A stretch of 64,000 nt of DNA from NCBI RefSeq assembly GCF_000185365.1, contig NZ_GL622241.1, positions 1,871,754 through 1,935,753 of the forward strand. Direction: 5' to 3'. Below the pieces are notes generated by a model. It ran no database searches. It worked only from the letters and a program-made list of their open reading frames with translations, and was not told where the DNA came from. The position numbers and the translations under genes were made by a program. Source of the DNA: Enterococcus italicus DSM 15952 (GTDB lineage: Bacteria > Bacillota > Bacilli > Lactobacillales > Enterococcaceae). This document shows, one piece after another, positions 17,440 to 27,297 of this stretch; position 1 is the stretch's first letter; each line of letters opens with the position of its first letter.

Positions 17440-18771
17440 CTAAGGTCGTTCCATCAATTGACAAACCACCATCGCCTTAGCAACTAATGAATTCTCAATA
17501 TAGACTTCCATATCGATTTTTGCTGACCGTCTACCTAGCTCTAAAATGCGTGTCTTTAATGTAAATTCACTTTCCAATTGAATTAAGCGGAAATAGTGCA
17601 AACTCACTTGTTCAATCCACACATTTTTTCTTTGATTGACTTTCATTGTTTGTTTTGCCGCATGAGCGACCACTTCATTTAGCACACCAAACGAGATGGT
17701 CCCCATCTCATTCACCATCTGCGGCGCAACTAAAAAGCGAAATTCTGGCTCACTAAGTTTCCCATCGACAGCTTGTGGAGTGGTCATCTGAATTTGACCC
17801 GTAATTTGATCAGAAATGGTATCAGAGACTTGTGGTTGTCTTTGAATCAACTGCATAGCCTTCATAATATCTTGTCTCGTCACAATCCCAATCAGCGTCA
17901 AATCATCTGCCACAACCGGCATCACTTCTAACCCATCCCAAATCATTTGGTGACTGACAGAGGCAACGCTCATTTCTTTTTTGACTATTCTTGGCTCTTT
18001 TGTCATCAGTCGCTCAATTGATTGTGTCTCGTTTTTACCCAAAATATCTTTGGCGGTAATAATTCCAACGACGCGCATATTCTTATTGACGACTGGGAAA
18101 CGTGAATGCTTGGTTTCTTCGGCGATGCGATTGTATGCAGCCACCGTATCACTTATCGTCAAATAATGAGTTTTTTCTAACGGCATATAAATATCACTAA
18201 CGAGCAAGATATCCTTTTTGATTAATTGGTCACTTAGGGCCCGGTTAATCATCGTCGCTACGGTAAAAGTATCATACGTCGTTCTCAAGACTGGTAATGA
18301 TAATTCATCGGCTAAGGCAGCAATCTCAGGGATCGTATCGAAGCCACCAGTAATTAAGACCGCCGCACCGTCCTCTAGTGCTAATTTTTGTGCATTGGTA
18401 CGATTACCGACGATCATCAATGATCCCGGCGTCACATAACGCTCCATCGCACTGACTTGCATCGCTCCAATCACAAAACGATTGAGATCTTTATCCAATC
18501 CACTTGCGCCACCTAATACGTCCGCTTCAGTAATCTGAACCACTTCACGAAAAGTAAGTTTTTCGATATGTTTTTTTAATTTTCGTTCAATACGAATTGT
18601 TCCAACACGCTGAATCGTTGACACAAGACCGATATTCTCGGCATCTTTAATCGCTCGATAAGCCGTTCCTTCACTGACTGATAAATCTTTTGCTATTCCT
18701 CGCACTGAAATCCGTTCACCCACCGGTAGGCTTTCAATATGGGTTAAAATCAAATCGTGTTTTGTTGCCAT
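17440..18771 (-). CDS. ytoI: YtoI family protein: HTH, DRTGG, CBS pair and hot-dog domain
   Basis: A 443-residue multi-domain protein. N-terminal winged-helix-like segment (residues 1-65, SVRGIAKDLSVSEGTAYRAIKDAE). DRTGG-like domain (about 75-185, ADVLGGASGLDKDLNRFVIGAMQ). Two CBS motifs (about 195-310), then a thioesterase-type hot-dog fold (about 325-443). The architecture matches B. subtilis YtoI, whose function is not known; CBS domains usually sense adenine nucleotides. It lies two bases after the UPF0173 hydrolase gene and just before nrnA, a conserved arrangement in Firmicutes. Confidence 0.9.
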   Translation of the reverse strand: MATKHDLILTHIESLPVGERISVRGIAKDLSVSEGTAYRAIKDAENIGLVSTIQRVGTIRIERKLKKHIEKLTFREVVQITEADVLGGASGLDKDLNRFVIGAMQVSAMERYVTPGSLMIVGNRTNAQKLALEDGAAVLITGGFDTIPEIAALADELSLPVLRTTYDTFTVATMINRALSDQLIKKDILLVSDIYMPLEKTHYLTISDTVAAYNRIAEETKHSRFPVVNKNMRVVGIITAKDILGKNETQSIERLMTKEPRIVKKEMSVASVSHQMIWDGLEVMPVVADDLTLIGIVTRQDIMKAMQLIQRQPQVSDTISDQITGQIQMTTPQAVDGKLSEPEFRFLVAPQMVNEMGTISFGVLNEVVAHAAKQTMKVNQRKNVWIEQVSLHYFRLIQLESEFTLKTRILELGRRSAKIDMEVYIENSLVAKAMVVCQLMERP

Positions 18772-18773
18772 GT

Positions 18774-19457
18774 TTACACCTCGATCGTTTCACCGACAGT
18801 CATTACTTTGCCGACACCTTCTGGCAAGCGAGCAATAAATGCTGTAGGATCTTGTTTGATTTGTGGAAATGTATTGTAATGAATTGGTACTACTTTTTTT
18901 GCATGTAGCCGCCCCGCAGCTATAACTGCATCATCTGGACCCATCGTAAAGTTGTCACCAATTGGTAAAAACACAACATCAAGGTCGTACTTTTCACCGA
19001 TTAATGCCAAATCACTAAAATCAGCTGTATCACCAGCATGGTAAATTGTCTTACCATCCGCTTCAATGACTACACCTGTTGGCTCCCCTAAATAAATCGT
19101 CTGACCATTCTCTTGGATACTAGAACTATGTAGCGCTGGCGTCAAACTCACACGCCCAAAAGGAAATAAAAAGCCACCACCAATATTTAGACCATGGGTT
19201 TGCGCTATACCTTTATTGCTTACATACCTCGCAATTTCAACAATACTGATGACAGTTGCTTGATTTTGCTTTGCAATTGCCACTGTATCTCCCAAATGAT
19301 CACTATGGCCATGGGTCACTATAACCCACTTCGCCTTTACATCACTCGGTGCTTTATTCGTCAAGGGATTATTTGTTAAAAATGGATCGATAATCACAGC
19401 AGAACCATCCTTCATCATTACCTCGATAACTGAATGTCCTTGGTAGGTAATCTTCAT
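18774..19457 (-). CDS. UPF0173 metal-dependent hydrolase (YtkL-like)
   Basis: A 227-residue metallo-beta-lactamase-fold protein. MKITYQGHSVIEV is the family N terminus. The zinc-site motif is VTHGHSDHLGD, with further ligands in TIYHAGDTADFSDLAL and VVPIHYNTFP. The substrate is unknown. The ATG at 19457 sits eight bases after GGAGGG; an in-frame GTG nine bases upstream overlaps the ribosome site. It is the first gene of the ytkL-ytoI-nrnA-orf87 operon. Confidence 0.9.
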   Translation of the reverse strand: MKITYQGHSVIEVMMKDGSAVIIDPFLTNNPLTNKAPSDVKAKWVIVTHGHSDHLGDTVAIAKQNQATVISIVEIARYVSNKGIAQTHGLNIGGGFLFPFGRVSLTPALHSSSIQENGQTIYLGEPTGVVIEADGKTIYHAGDTADFSDLALIGEKYDLDVVFLPIGDNFTMGPDDAVIAAGRLHAKKVVPIHYNTFPQIKQDPTAFIARLPEGVGKVMTVGETIEV

Positions 19458-19730
19458 CACTAGCACCCTCCATTTCAGAATTGTTGCAGTTTATTTTATA
19501 ACAGTCTCATACGAGCATTATAACAGATAATTCGTTTTTGGAAAACACAGGTTACTTAATAAAAAAATCCTAGTGCAACAGAAATCAGATCGTATTGCTA
19601 AATCCGAATACAGTAAGACAGTATTAGCTACGACAAAAAAAAGCCATAAAATCCAAAGTTTAGAAACAGCTTCTGGATTTTATGGTCTTTTTACTAGTTG
19701 TTGTGCGCCTCTGTCTCAGTCACTTCTGTA
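19458..19730. repeat. Intergenic region with palindromic element, copy R4 (about 19617-19715)
   Basis: Element R4 lies at about 19617-19715. Outer GACAG (19617-19621) pairs with CTGTC (19711-19715). Inner arms AAGCCATAAAATCC and GGATTTTATGGTCTT flank the apex AAAGTTTAGAAACAGCTT. It follows the RNase J2 stop and would terminate it leftward. Upstream of it, 19561-19616 is AT-rich and holds no gene. The promoter of the UPF0173 operon should lie at about 19470-19560. Confidence 0.75.
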
Positions 19731-21419
19731 TTAGCGACGACGATTTCTACCACTAGCTTCCATAATAACAGGTAGAATGACCGGTCTGCGTTTTGTTTGT
19801 TCGAAAAGGTATCGACTTAATTGATCGCGAATGTCTTGTTTTAATTTCGCCCATTCGAACTCTTCATCTTGTAGGTGTTTGGCTACAATCTCGCTTACCA
19901 TCTCGCCACTCTCTCTAATTAAGTCTCGGCTCGCTTTTACATAAACAAAGCCTCTAGATGTAATTTGTGGTTTTGACACAATTCGTTTTTCTCTACGATT
20001 AATTGTCACTACAGCAATGAAAATACCATCTTCTGATAATACTTTACGATCACGCAATACGATATTTCCGATATCTCCAACGCCGATACCATCGATCATA
20101 ATGTTGTCAGCAGGTACAGTACCTGCTAATTGCATCGTTCCGTTGGCATAAACTAAGACATCCCCTTTTGCAAGCAAGAATACATGATCTTCGGCAATTC
20201 CGATTTCTTTGGCCAAGTCTGCGTGAGCAACCATTTGGCGGAATTCACCTTGCACTGGTAAAAGATACGTTGGTTTTAATAAATTAAGCATCAGTTGCAA
20301 ATCACTCGGATTCGCATGGCCAGAGACGCGGAAATTGTCAGAAATATTTTTTACATTTCCACCTGCTCGATACACCATATCTTCCGTTTTAGCAACTACG
20401 GTCTCCATGGCAATCGTAGGTGTTGTTGTAATGTAAACTAAATCACCTTCTTGAATCCGCAACGTGCGGTGTGTGCCGTTTGCCATTTTTTGTAGTGACT
20501 TGATTGGCTCACCCATCCGCCCGGTTTCTAAAATAAGCAATTGATTGGCATCATAATTTTTCATTTCTTTCTGCGTAATAAACAAGTCTTCATCTGGTAA
20601 CGTCAAGCTACCTAACTTCATCGCCGTACGGATGATTTTGCCAAAATCTTGTCCTGTTAAAACAACCTTTCGACCTGAAACGACAGACGCATCCAGAATT
20701 TGCTGTACCCGCTGGAGGTTACTTGCCACGCAAGCGACAATAATCCTACCCTCCCAGTACTTGATGGTATCTGTGACTTCATCGGCAATTTTTGCTTCTG
20801 AAGCGACTTGAGCTGGATTTTCGGCATTGGTAGAAGTGCTCAATAACGCCAATACCCCTTCGCGACCAATTTCAGCCAAACGAGCAAAATCTGTTTGATA
20901 CATTGGAACAGCTGCTTGGTCAAACTTAAAATCACCTGTATAGACAATATTGCCGGCTTCTGTTTTTAAGCTAATCCCTACTGATTCAGGGATTGAATGT
21001 GTTGTCCGGAAAAAGCTGACCGTTGTCGTGCCAAAATCAATCTCAGTGTGCTCATCAATTACATGAAATTCTTTGTATTTCTTGGTAGCTTCATTGCGAT
21101 GAACAATCATTTTGGCCAATTCCACTGTCAATTTGGTTCCAAAGACCGGCACTGGTACTCTTTCTAGAAAATATGGTAATGCGCCAATCGCATCTGCGTG
21201 TCCATGCGTCAAGAAGACACCTGCAACACGTTCGGCATTTTCTTCTAAATAGGAAAAATCAGGAATGACTGTATCAATTCCTAATAATTCATTCTCTGGA
21301 TAGCGTAAACCGCAATCCAATACAAAAATATCTTCTCCCACTTCAGCCACGTACATGTTCTTTCCGTTTTCTCGTACGCCACCAAGTGGAATCAGTTTGA
21401 TATCGTCCAAAAAATTCAC
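19731..21419 (-). CDS. rnjB: Ribonuclease J2 (degenerate active site)
   Basis: A 562-residue beta-CASP RNase J family protein: metallo-beta-lactamase domain, beta-CASP domain, and a C-terminal domain ending RRPVILPVIMEASGRNRRR. The catalytic motif HxHxDH reads HGHADA (72-77), so the last His is lost, and the conserved C-terminal PVHGEYR motif reads PVQGEFR. TTHSIPES and TGDFKFDQ are kept. This pattern marks RNase J2, the weakly active partner of RNase J1 in mRNA decay and 5'-end trimming. Location next to asd recalls the asd-dapG-dapA-rnjB order of B. subtilis. Confidence 0.92.
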   Translation of the reverse strand: MNFLDDIKLIPLGGVRENGKNMYVAEVGEDIFVLDCGLRYPENELLGIDTVIPDFSYLEENAERVAGVFLTHGHADAIGALPYFLERVPVPVFGTKLTVELAKMIVHRNEATKKYKEFHVIDEHTEIDFGTTTVSFFRTTHSIPESVGISLKTEAGNIVYTGDFKFDQAAVPMYQTDFARLAEIGREGVLALLSTSTNAENPAQVASEAKIADEVTDTIKYWEGRIIVACVASNLQRVQQILDASVVSGRKVVLTGQDFGKIIRTAMKLGSLTLPDEDLFITQKEMKNYDANQLLILETGRMGEPIKSLQKMANGTHRTLRIQEGDLVYITTTPTIAMETVVAKTEDMVYRAGGNVKNISDNFRVSGHANPSDLQLMLNLLKPTYLLPVQGEFRQMVAHADLAKEIGIAEDHVFLLAKGDVLVYANGTMQLAGTVPADNIMIDGIGVGDIGNIVLRDRKVLSEDGIFIAVVTINRREKRIVSKPQITSRGFVYVKASRDLIRESGEMVSEIVAKHLQDEEFEWAKLKQDIRDQLSRYLFEQTKRRPVILPVIMEASGRNRRR

Positions 21420-21501
21420 CTCTTCAATCTTTTTTCTTATCTATCGATTCTTAATAAAATAGATATCCTCAAGCATTCGCTGATCCCTTTCATTATACAA
21501 C

Positions 21502-21540
21502 AAAAAAAAGAAAAGCGTGGGATTCCCCAAACTTTTCTTG
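21502..21540 (-). terminator. Terminator between asd and rnjB
   Basis: AAGAAAAG and CTTTTCTT with TGGG and CCCA form a stem. In leftward RNA a U run (A run at 21502-21509) follows. It separates asd from RNase J2. Confidence 0.7.
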
Positions 21541-21549
21541 AAAAATCAC

Positions 21550-22603
21550 TTAAATATGAAGCAAATCCATTTCATGTAATGTCTCTGCAATTTGAACAGA
21601 ATTCCAAGCAGCACCTTTTAACAGGTTATCAGAGACGACCCATAGATGCAGACCGTTTTCGATATCCAAATCTTTACGAATCCGTCCAACAAACGTTTCT
21701 TTTTGATCCACACACTCGATTGCTTGTGGGTAAACTTGTTGGCTTGGATCATCTTCCAAGACCACTCCAGGAGCACTTGCAAGTGTCTCACGCACATCTT
21801 GCACACTAATTTTTTCTTTCGTTTCGATGTAAACAGATTCTGAATGGCCACTTGCCACGGGAATACGCACACAGGTCGCCGCTACTTTTATGGCAGCATC
21901 TTCCATAATTTTTTTGGTTTTCATTCACCATCTTCCACTCTTCAAACGTGTAATCATCTTCAGCAAATTTATCAATTTGAGGTAAGGCATTAAAGGCAAT
22001 CGGATAATGCTTTTTGTCTGCTCCAGCTGGTAAGATTTCAGCTTGCCATTCACTTACTGGTACACCATTTAAATAGTCTTGCGCTTCGCTTTTTAGCTCC
22101 TCTACTGCCCGTGCACCTGCGCCCGACACTGCCTGATACGTCGAAACGATGATACGATCCAATCCTGCTTTTTGGCGAATTGGTTCTAACGCAACCATCA
22201 TTTGAATCGTCGAACAATTCGGATTTGCGATGATTCCTTTGTGTTTTTTCAGTGCTTCTTTATTGACTTCAGGTACTACCAATGGCACTTGTGGATCCAT
22301 GCGGAAATGACTCGTGTTGTCCACAACAACCGCACCACGTTTGACTGCTTCTGGTGCGAACGTAGCAGAAATGCCACCACCCGCACTAAACAAAGCCAAA
22401 TCAATTCCCTCAAATGACTCTGGTACTAGTTCTTCGACTGTCAAGGTTTCCCCTTTAAATTGCAATGTTTTGCCAGCAGAACGCTTCGATGCCAACAATA
22501 CCACTTTCTTTAAGGGCAATGTTGTCTGCTCCAACATTTGAATCATTTTCGTTCCTACTGCTCCTGTTGCGCCCACGACCGCAACATTGTACCCGTTACT
22601 CAT
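21550..22603 (-). pseudogene. asd: Aspartate-semialdehyde dehydrogenase, split by a +1 frameshift
   Basis: Two frames together cover a whole Asd. The first (22603 to about 21920) has NAD(P)-binding [18 protein letters not shown], catalytic Cys in [12 protein letters not shown], and [10 protein letters not shown]. The second (from about 21921 to 21550) resumes with [32 protein letters not shown], including the active-site His. Joined after KMVNE they give 350 residues, the normal length, since the 1,054-base span is one base over a multiple of three. The surplus base falls in the TTTT at 21918-21921 (or in the neighbouring T run 21909-21915). As written, the first product stops after a nonsense tail and lacks half the catalytic domain. 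Asd feeds dapA, so loss would block lysine synthesis. It may be a sequencing error. Confidence 0.85.
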
Positions 22604-22972
22604 TCACGAACAACTCCTCATTATTAAAACTTTTTCATCATTTTATCACACTTTTCTTTCTATTACACAAGTTAATTTGAGGTATGTATGTAAATAAACA
22701 TTCTTTTTCATTATGCGATGAAAAACACAGCAAACACAAAACTGGTTTAGCTAAACAAAAAGACCAAACAATCCGAAAGTTATTTCCATCACCTTTGGAT
22801 TGTTTGATCTTTTTGCTCGGAGCTATACGCTTTTGTCACGACCTCTTTTAAACGGTGTTCAAATGCAGCTCTCTCGGCACTACGTCAAAAAGTTTCAAAA
22901 ATTTGAGAATTAATTTTCAAAATTTTTGAACGTACTGCTACGAGCTACGCGCTTTTGTCACGACCCCTTTTT
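22604..22972. repeat. Intergenic region with composite palindromic element, copy R5 (types A and B)
   Basis: Up to about 22740 the region is AT-rich and should hold the asd promoter. From 22757 to 22814 there is a type A hairpin (AAAAAGACCAAACAATCC / GGATTGTTTGATCTTTTT). The linker GCTCGGAGCTATACGCTTTTGTCACGACC and AAACGGTGTTCAAATGCAGC follows, then a second hairpin around 22885-22935 (CAAAAATTTGAGAA / TTTTCAAAATTTTTG). The linker then recurs at 22942-22968 as GAGCTACGCGCTTTTGTCACGACC. The linkers and hairpin match copy R7 at 35.5 kb. It ends at the stop of malR and probably terminates it. Confidence 0.75.
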
Positions 22973-24040
22973 TTATTCATCGGTTTTATTAAGGTGCAGA
23001 ACGGTCTCTCGTTCAATCAATTTATGCTGAATAAATACTTTTTGTTGCGGTGCATCGGCATGCTTTAATTGGCGGATAAACTGTTGCACTGCCACCCGAC
23101 CCAACTCTTCTGTATAAATATCAATGGACGTAATGTAAGGGTGAATCAAGGTTGAAAAAATTGAATTATTAAAGCTGACAATCGATAAGTCATCTGGGAC
23201 ACGATACCCCAATAAATTACATAATTGAATCACTCGTAGCGCAAACATATCATCTAGTACGATCAAAGCAGTCGGTTTTTCAGCTTCCAGCATGTCACTG
23301 AACGCTAGATAATCTTCTGTTTTTTTAATTAATGCTCGCGGAAACACTGGTAAATCCGCATCCATTAATGCCTGTTGGTACCCAAAATAACGCTCATGGA
23401 AGACATTTTCTTTTTCAACATGGGTAACAAATAATATTCGCTCATGCCCACACTCCATTAAATGATGGGTAGCCGTTTGTCCCAACAGACGATTGTCATT
23501 ATCGACGATATTCGTCGTATTGGTATACTTATATGGCTGGCCGATGACCGTATGAGCAATATAATTGTCTTCTAAATAAAGTAAGACAGGGTCTTCTCGT
23601 TTGGTGTATAGCAAAATAAACCCATCGACTCGTTTTTGTTTGTACATTAACTGGACCGTATGCAATAGTTCTTCTTGCGTTTCACCAGAAGCAATAGCAA
23701 TTGTAACATCATATTGGCTTGCTTCTTGATTCATCGCCGTAATCGCTTCCAAGTAAAACGGATTGCTTCGTCGTTCTTTCAACGAGAGTACTGGCATGAC
23801 CACACCAATCGTATTGGCAAATTTTTTGGCAAGATTTTGAGCGGCTACATTTGGCACATATCCTAGCGTTTCCATCGCCTTTTTCACTTTATCTTTGGTT
23901 TCTTTTGAGATACTCGGATGATTTTGCAGCGCTCTAGACACAGTAGATGGCGCTACCCCTACCTTAGTCGCCACATCTTTAATCGTGACTGCCCCTTTTT
24001 TTTGTTTCGCATAACAAATCCCTCTTGCTCTTTCCAACAT
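22973..24040 (-). CDS. malR: LacI-family maltose regulator (5' end uncertain)
   Basis: A LacI/GalR repressor with the helix-turn-helix VTIKDVATKVGVAPSTVSRALQNHPSIS and hinge GYVPNVAAQNLAKK, then a periplasmic-binding-type effector domain. Its position beside malP and the operators in the mal promoters point to maltose control. The in-frame ATG at 24040 has only a weak ribosome site and would add about 18 unusual residues. A much better site (GAGGG, 24020-24024) precedes an ATG at 24012 that is out of frame, separated from the coding frame by an A8 run (24 bases of leader at 23996-24003). One more A would give the expected short N terminus. So either the base count is wrong here or initiation is atypical. 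Confidence 0.85.
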   Translation of the reverse strand: MLERARGICYAKQKKGAVTIKDVATKVGVAPSTVSRALQNHPSISKETKDKVKKAMETLGYVPNVAAQNLAKKFANTIGVVMPVLSLKERRSNPFYLEAITAMNQEASQYDVTIAIASGETQEELLHTVQLMYKQKRVDGFILLYTKREDPVLLYLEDNYIAHTVIGQPYKYTNTTNIVDNDNRLLGQTATHHLMECGHERILFVTHVEKENVFHERYFGYQQALMDADLPVFPRALIKKTEDYLAFSDMLEAEKPTALIVLDDMFALRVIQLCNLLGYRVPDDLSIVSFNNSIFSTLIHPYITSIDIYTEELGRVAVQQFIRQLKHADAPQQKVFIQHKLIERETVLHLNKTDE

Positions 24041-24124
24041 TTTCTTTCATAAGCATAAGGACAAACTACGTATTTGTCAATTTTCCTTTTCTTTCGCAAA
24101 TCCGATCCAATACGGGTAAATTTT

Positions 24125-24138
24125 ACGCAAACGATTCC
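24125..24138. promoter_or_regulatory. Candidate MalR operator upstream of malR
   Basis: ACGCAAACGATTCC resembles the reverse complement of the operator in the malP promoter (ACGCAAACGGTTTC). It lies upstream of malR on the leftward side, suggesting autoregulation. One half is imperfect. Confidence 0.5.
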
Positions 24139-24228
24139 ACAATGAATTTTCATTTTTAAATATCTAAACTATGCATAATTAGTATCTATCATTATAAAAT
24201 AATATTCCAATCTTTTCTGATATTCTTA

Positions 24229-24257
24229 TTGACAACGAAACCGTTTGCGTTTATTTT
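24229..24257 (+). promoter_or_regulatory. malP promoter with MalR operator in the spacer
   Basis: TTGACA (24229-24234) and TATTTT (24252-24257) are 17 bases apart. The operator GAAACCGTTTGCGTTT fills the spacer, so bound MalR would exclude RNA polymerase. The start codon is 37 bases downstream, after AAGGAGGA. Confidence 0.75.
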
Positions 24258-24294
24258 AAAAGTATACTGACAGAAGAAAAAAGGAGGATTTATT

Positions 24295-26583
24295 ATGGAA
24301 CACTTAAATCGGCTTTTTGATATCCATCCATGGAAACTAAAAACAACACAATTACACAAAGACATGCGTCTCCAAGAATCACTTACCAGTATCGGTAATG
24401 GCTACATGGGGATGCGCGGGAATTTCGAGGAAGGTTATAGTGGCGACCATCATCAAGGCACGTATCTAGCTGGCGTCTGGTACCCCGACAAAACAAGAGT
24501 AGGTTGGTGGAAGAACGGTTACCCTGACTATTTCGGCAAGGTCATTAATGCTTTGAACTTTTTAGCAATGACGATCACAATCAATGATACAGAAATTGAT
24601 TTGGCGAAACTAACACCTAAATCCTTTAATCAAGAGTTAGACTTAAAAAACGGCTTACTTTCTCGCTCGTTCACATTAAATCTTCCGGAAGCGACGGTAG
24701 CCTTTACTTTCCGCCGATTTCTAAGCATCACTACTCAAGAAGCAGCTTGGATTGATGTGAACTTAGCCGTTCTCGATGGCCGCGCGTCAGTCAAATGGCG
24801 TTCCGCACTTACTAGCGATGTGCAAAACGAAGATAGTAATTATAACGAACACTTCTGGGAACCTATTGCCACTAGTTCGAATGGCGAGACGTCCCCCTAT
24901 TTACAAGTCCGTACGATTCCTAATCAATTTGACATTGAACAATTTACCGTAACGGCCATGATGGATAACGAATTCTCCACACAGTTAACAAGCGACTACA
25001 CACAGGCACCTTTAGCCGTCTCTGAAGAAGTAGCGACAGAATTAAAACAAGGCGAACAACTCTCTCTAACTAAACGTGTCCTTCTGGTCACTAGTCGAGA
25101 CGTCGCACCTAGTGAACAAGTCGCGAAAGCAGCCACATTACTAGCTACTGCTAAAAAAGAAACATTCGACGAAGCCTTAACCCAACAAACCGCCGCATGG
25201 CAAAAACGCTGGGAATTAGCTGATGTACAAATTGCCGGTGACGATGAAGCCCAACAAGGTATCCGCTTTAACCTTTTTCAATTATTTTCTACTTATTACG
25301 GAGAAGACGAACGGCTAAACATCGGACCAAAAGGCTTCACGGGTGAAAAGTACGGCGGTGCGACATATTGGGATACTGAAGCGTACGCTGTCCCACTCTA
25401 TCTCGCACTTGCTAAGCCTGAAGTGACGAAAAACCTATTGAATTATCGGTACAACCAACTGCCGCAAGCCAAACACAACGCAAGGCAACAAGGATTAGCT
25501 GGTGCACTTTATCCGATGGTGACCTTCACTGGTATCGAATGCCATAACGAATGGGAAATCACATTTGAAGAGATCCATCGCAACGGCGCAATCGCATATG
25601 CTATTTACAATTACACGAACTATACTGGTGACACAAGTTACCTTGCAACCCACGGACTGGAAGTATTGGCAGAGATTGCCCGCTTTTGGGCTGATCGCGT
25701 TCATTTTTCTAAACGGAAGGGTCAATATATGATCCATGGCGTTACCGGCCCAAATGAATACGAAAACAATGTCAATAACAACTGGTATACAAACACCTTA
25801 GCTGCCTGGGTCCTGCAATATACGATTGATAGCTACCAAAAATATCGTGACTCTACTCAAGCACGCATATCAGATGAAGAGCTAGTCCATTGGCAAGAAA
25901 TCATCGATGGCATGTACTATCCAAAAGACGATGAACTAGGTATCTTTGTGCAACACGATACATTTTTAGACAAAGACCTAATGCCTGTTACCGACCTCGA
26001 CACCGCTGAATTGCCACTAAATCAACACTGGTCTTGGGACAAGATTTTGCGTTCATGCTTCATTAAGCAAGCAGATGTGCTACAAGGCATATATTTCTTT
26101 GGCGATGCCTATTCAATCGAGGAAAAGCAACGGAACTTCGACTTCTACGAACCAATGACTGTGCACGAGTCCTCTCTATCACCAAGCATCCATGCAGTAT
26201 TAGCAGCGGAATTAGGCTTAGAGGAGAAAGCTGTCGAAATGTACCAACGAACAGCTCGACTAGATTTAGATAATTATAACAACGATACGCAAGATGGACT
26301 GCATATTACTTCTATGACTGGTAGTTGGTTAGCAATTGTTCAAGGATTTGCACAAATGAAGACCACTGAAAACACCTTGCGTTTCGCACCATTTTTACCG
26401 AAAAATTGGCAAGGATATGCCTTCCGTATTAATTATCGCAATCGCTTATTGGCGATTGACGTCAATAAACAAGTAACATTGACACTGATCTCCGGGGATC
26501 CTCTTGATGTGTCCTTATACGAAAAACCATACAAACTAGCGACCACATTGACCATACCTATGCCCACAAAGGAGGAAGACTAA
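24295..26583 (+). CDS. malP: Maltose phosphorylase (GH65)
   Basis: A 762-residue glycoside hydrolase family 65 enzyme. N-terminal [11 protein letters not shown] and [19 protein letters not shown] start the beta-sandwich. The (alpha/alpha)6 barrel carries [10 protein letters not shown] and the catalytic acid region [20 protein letters not shown] (near residue 487), and [12 protein letters not shown] contacts phosphate in the family. It splits maltose with phosphate into glucose and beta-glucose-1-phosphate in the cytoplasm. It overlaps pgmB by one base (TAATG), which handles that product. Confidence 0.95.
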   Translation: MEHLNRLFDIHPWKLKTTQLHKDMRLQESLTSIGNGYMGMRGNFEEGYSGDHHQGTYLAGVWYPDKTRVGWWKNGYPDYFGKVINALNFLAMTITINDTEIDLAKLTPKSFNQELDLKNGLLSRSFTLNLPEATVAFTFRRFLSITTQEAAWIDVNLAVLDGRASVKWRSALTSDVQNEDSNYNEHFWEPIATSSNGETSPYLQVRTIPNQFDIEQFTVTAMMDNEFSTQLTSDYTQAPLAVSEEVATELKQGEQLSLTKRVLLVTSRDVAPSEQVAKAATLLATAKKETFDEALTQQTAAWQKRWELADVQIAGDDEAQQGIRFNLFQLFSTYYGEDERLNIGPKGFTGEKYGGATYWDTEAYAVPLYLALAKPEVTKNLLNYRYNQLPQAKHNARQQGLAGALYPMVTFTGIECHNEWEITFEEIHRNGAIAYAIYNYTNYTGDTSYLATHGLEVLAEIARFWADRVHFSKRKGQYMIHGVTGPNEYENNVNNNWYTNTLAAWVLQYTIDSYQKYRDSTQARISDEELVHWQEIIDGMYYPKDDELGIFVQHDTFLDKDLMPVTDLDTAELPLNQHWSWDKILRSCFIKQADVLQGIYFFGDAYSIEEKQRNFDFYEPMTVHESSLSPSIHAVLAAELGLEEKAVEMYQRTARLDLDNYNNDTQDGLHITSMTGSWLAIVQGFAQMKTTENTLRFAPFLPKNWQGYAFRINYRNRLLAIDVNKQVTLTLISGDPLDVSLYEKPYKLATTLTIPMPTKEED

Positions 26584-27254
26584 TGTTCAAAGGTGTTTTA
26601 TTTGATCTAGATGGTGTCATTACCGATACAGCTGAGTACCATTTCCTAGCGTGGCAAGCACTCGCAAACGAGCTAGGCATCACCATCGATCGTAAATTCA
26701 ATGAACGATTAAAAGGTGTCAGTCGTGAAGATTCATTGCGATTAATACTAGCTGAAGGAAAGCAAGAAGATCGGTATTCTCCTACCGAATTTGCAGCCTT
26801 AGCTAAGAAAAAAAATGACCATTATAAAGAAATGATTCAAAGTGTCACACCCGCCGATATCTATCCAGGCATTCAATCGCTTTTAACTGCCTTAAAAGAA
26901 AATCAGATTGGCATCGCGTTAGCATCAGCCAGTAAAAATGGCCCCTTTTTATTAGAACACCTAGGCATTATGGCGCTTTTTGATACGATTGTCGATCCTG
27001 CTTCGTTAAAAGCCGGCAAACCGGCGCCAGATATTTATGAAGCCGCTGCAAGTCAATTGTCGCTTGCACCGTCAGAGTGTATCGGTATTGAAGATGCGCT
27101 CGCTGGCATTCAAGCAATCCAAGCAAGCGGCGCCTTACCAATAGGGATTGGAAAAGAAGTTGACTTAGGAACAGATATCGCACTCGTCCCCGACACATCA
27201 CAGCTAACTTACGACTTTCTATGTGATACATGGCAAAATCAGATTCATTCATAA
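26583..27254 (+). CDS. pgmB: Beta-phosphoglucomutase
   Basis: A 223-residue HAD phosphomutase. The nucleophile motif is [18 protein letters not shown], with cap-domain [34 protein letters not shown] and the acidic [15 protein letters not shown]. It converts beta-glucose-1-phosphate to glucose-6-phosphate. It is translationally coupled to malP, giving phosphorolytic maltose use that saves one ATP. Confidence 0.95.
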   Translation: MFKGVLFDLDGVITDTAEYHFLAWQALANELGITIDRKFNERLKGVSREDSLRLILAEGKQEDRYSPTEFAALAKKKNDHYKEMIQSVTPADIYPGIQSLLTALKENQIGIALASASKNGPFLLEHLGIMALFDTIVDPASLKAGKPAPDIYEAAASQLSLAPSECIGIEDALAGIQAIQASGALPIGIGKEVDLGTDIALVPDTSQLTYDFLCDTWQNQIHS

Positions 27255-27297
27255 AAAAATAAACCGGCTCTCAACTGATGAGGGCCGGATTTTTTTA
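27252..27297. terminator. Bidirectional terminator between pgmB and the neopullulanase gene
   Basis: CCGGCTCTCA (27264-27273) and TGAGGGCCGG (27279-27288) form a strong ten-pair stem. It has a T7 run on the right (27290-27296) and an A7 run on the left, serving both convergent genes. Confidence 0.9.

Noticed and set aside
21550-21924. Separate small gene of 124 residues beginning with ATG inside the asd region
   Set aside because: Its sequence is the C-terminal half of Asd with the active-site His region and continues the preceding frame exactly; the ATG is a chance codon with no ribosome site.
23959-24153. Small leftward frame of 64 residues overlapping the malR start
   Set aside because: It only shares the malR leader in another frame and has no family features; I use it as a sign of a frame problem in malR instead.
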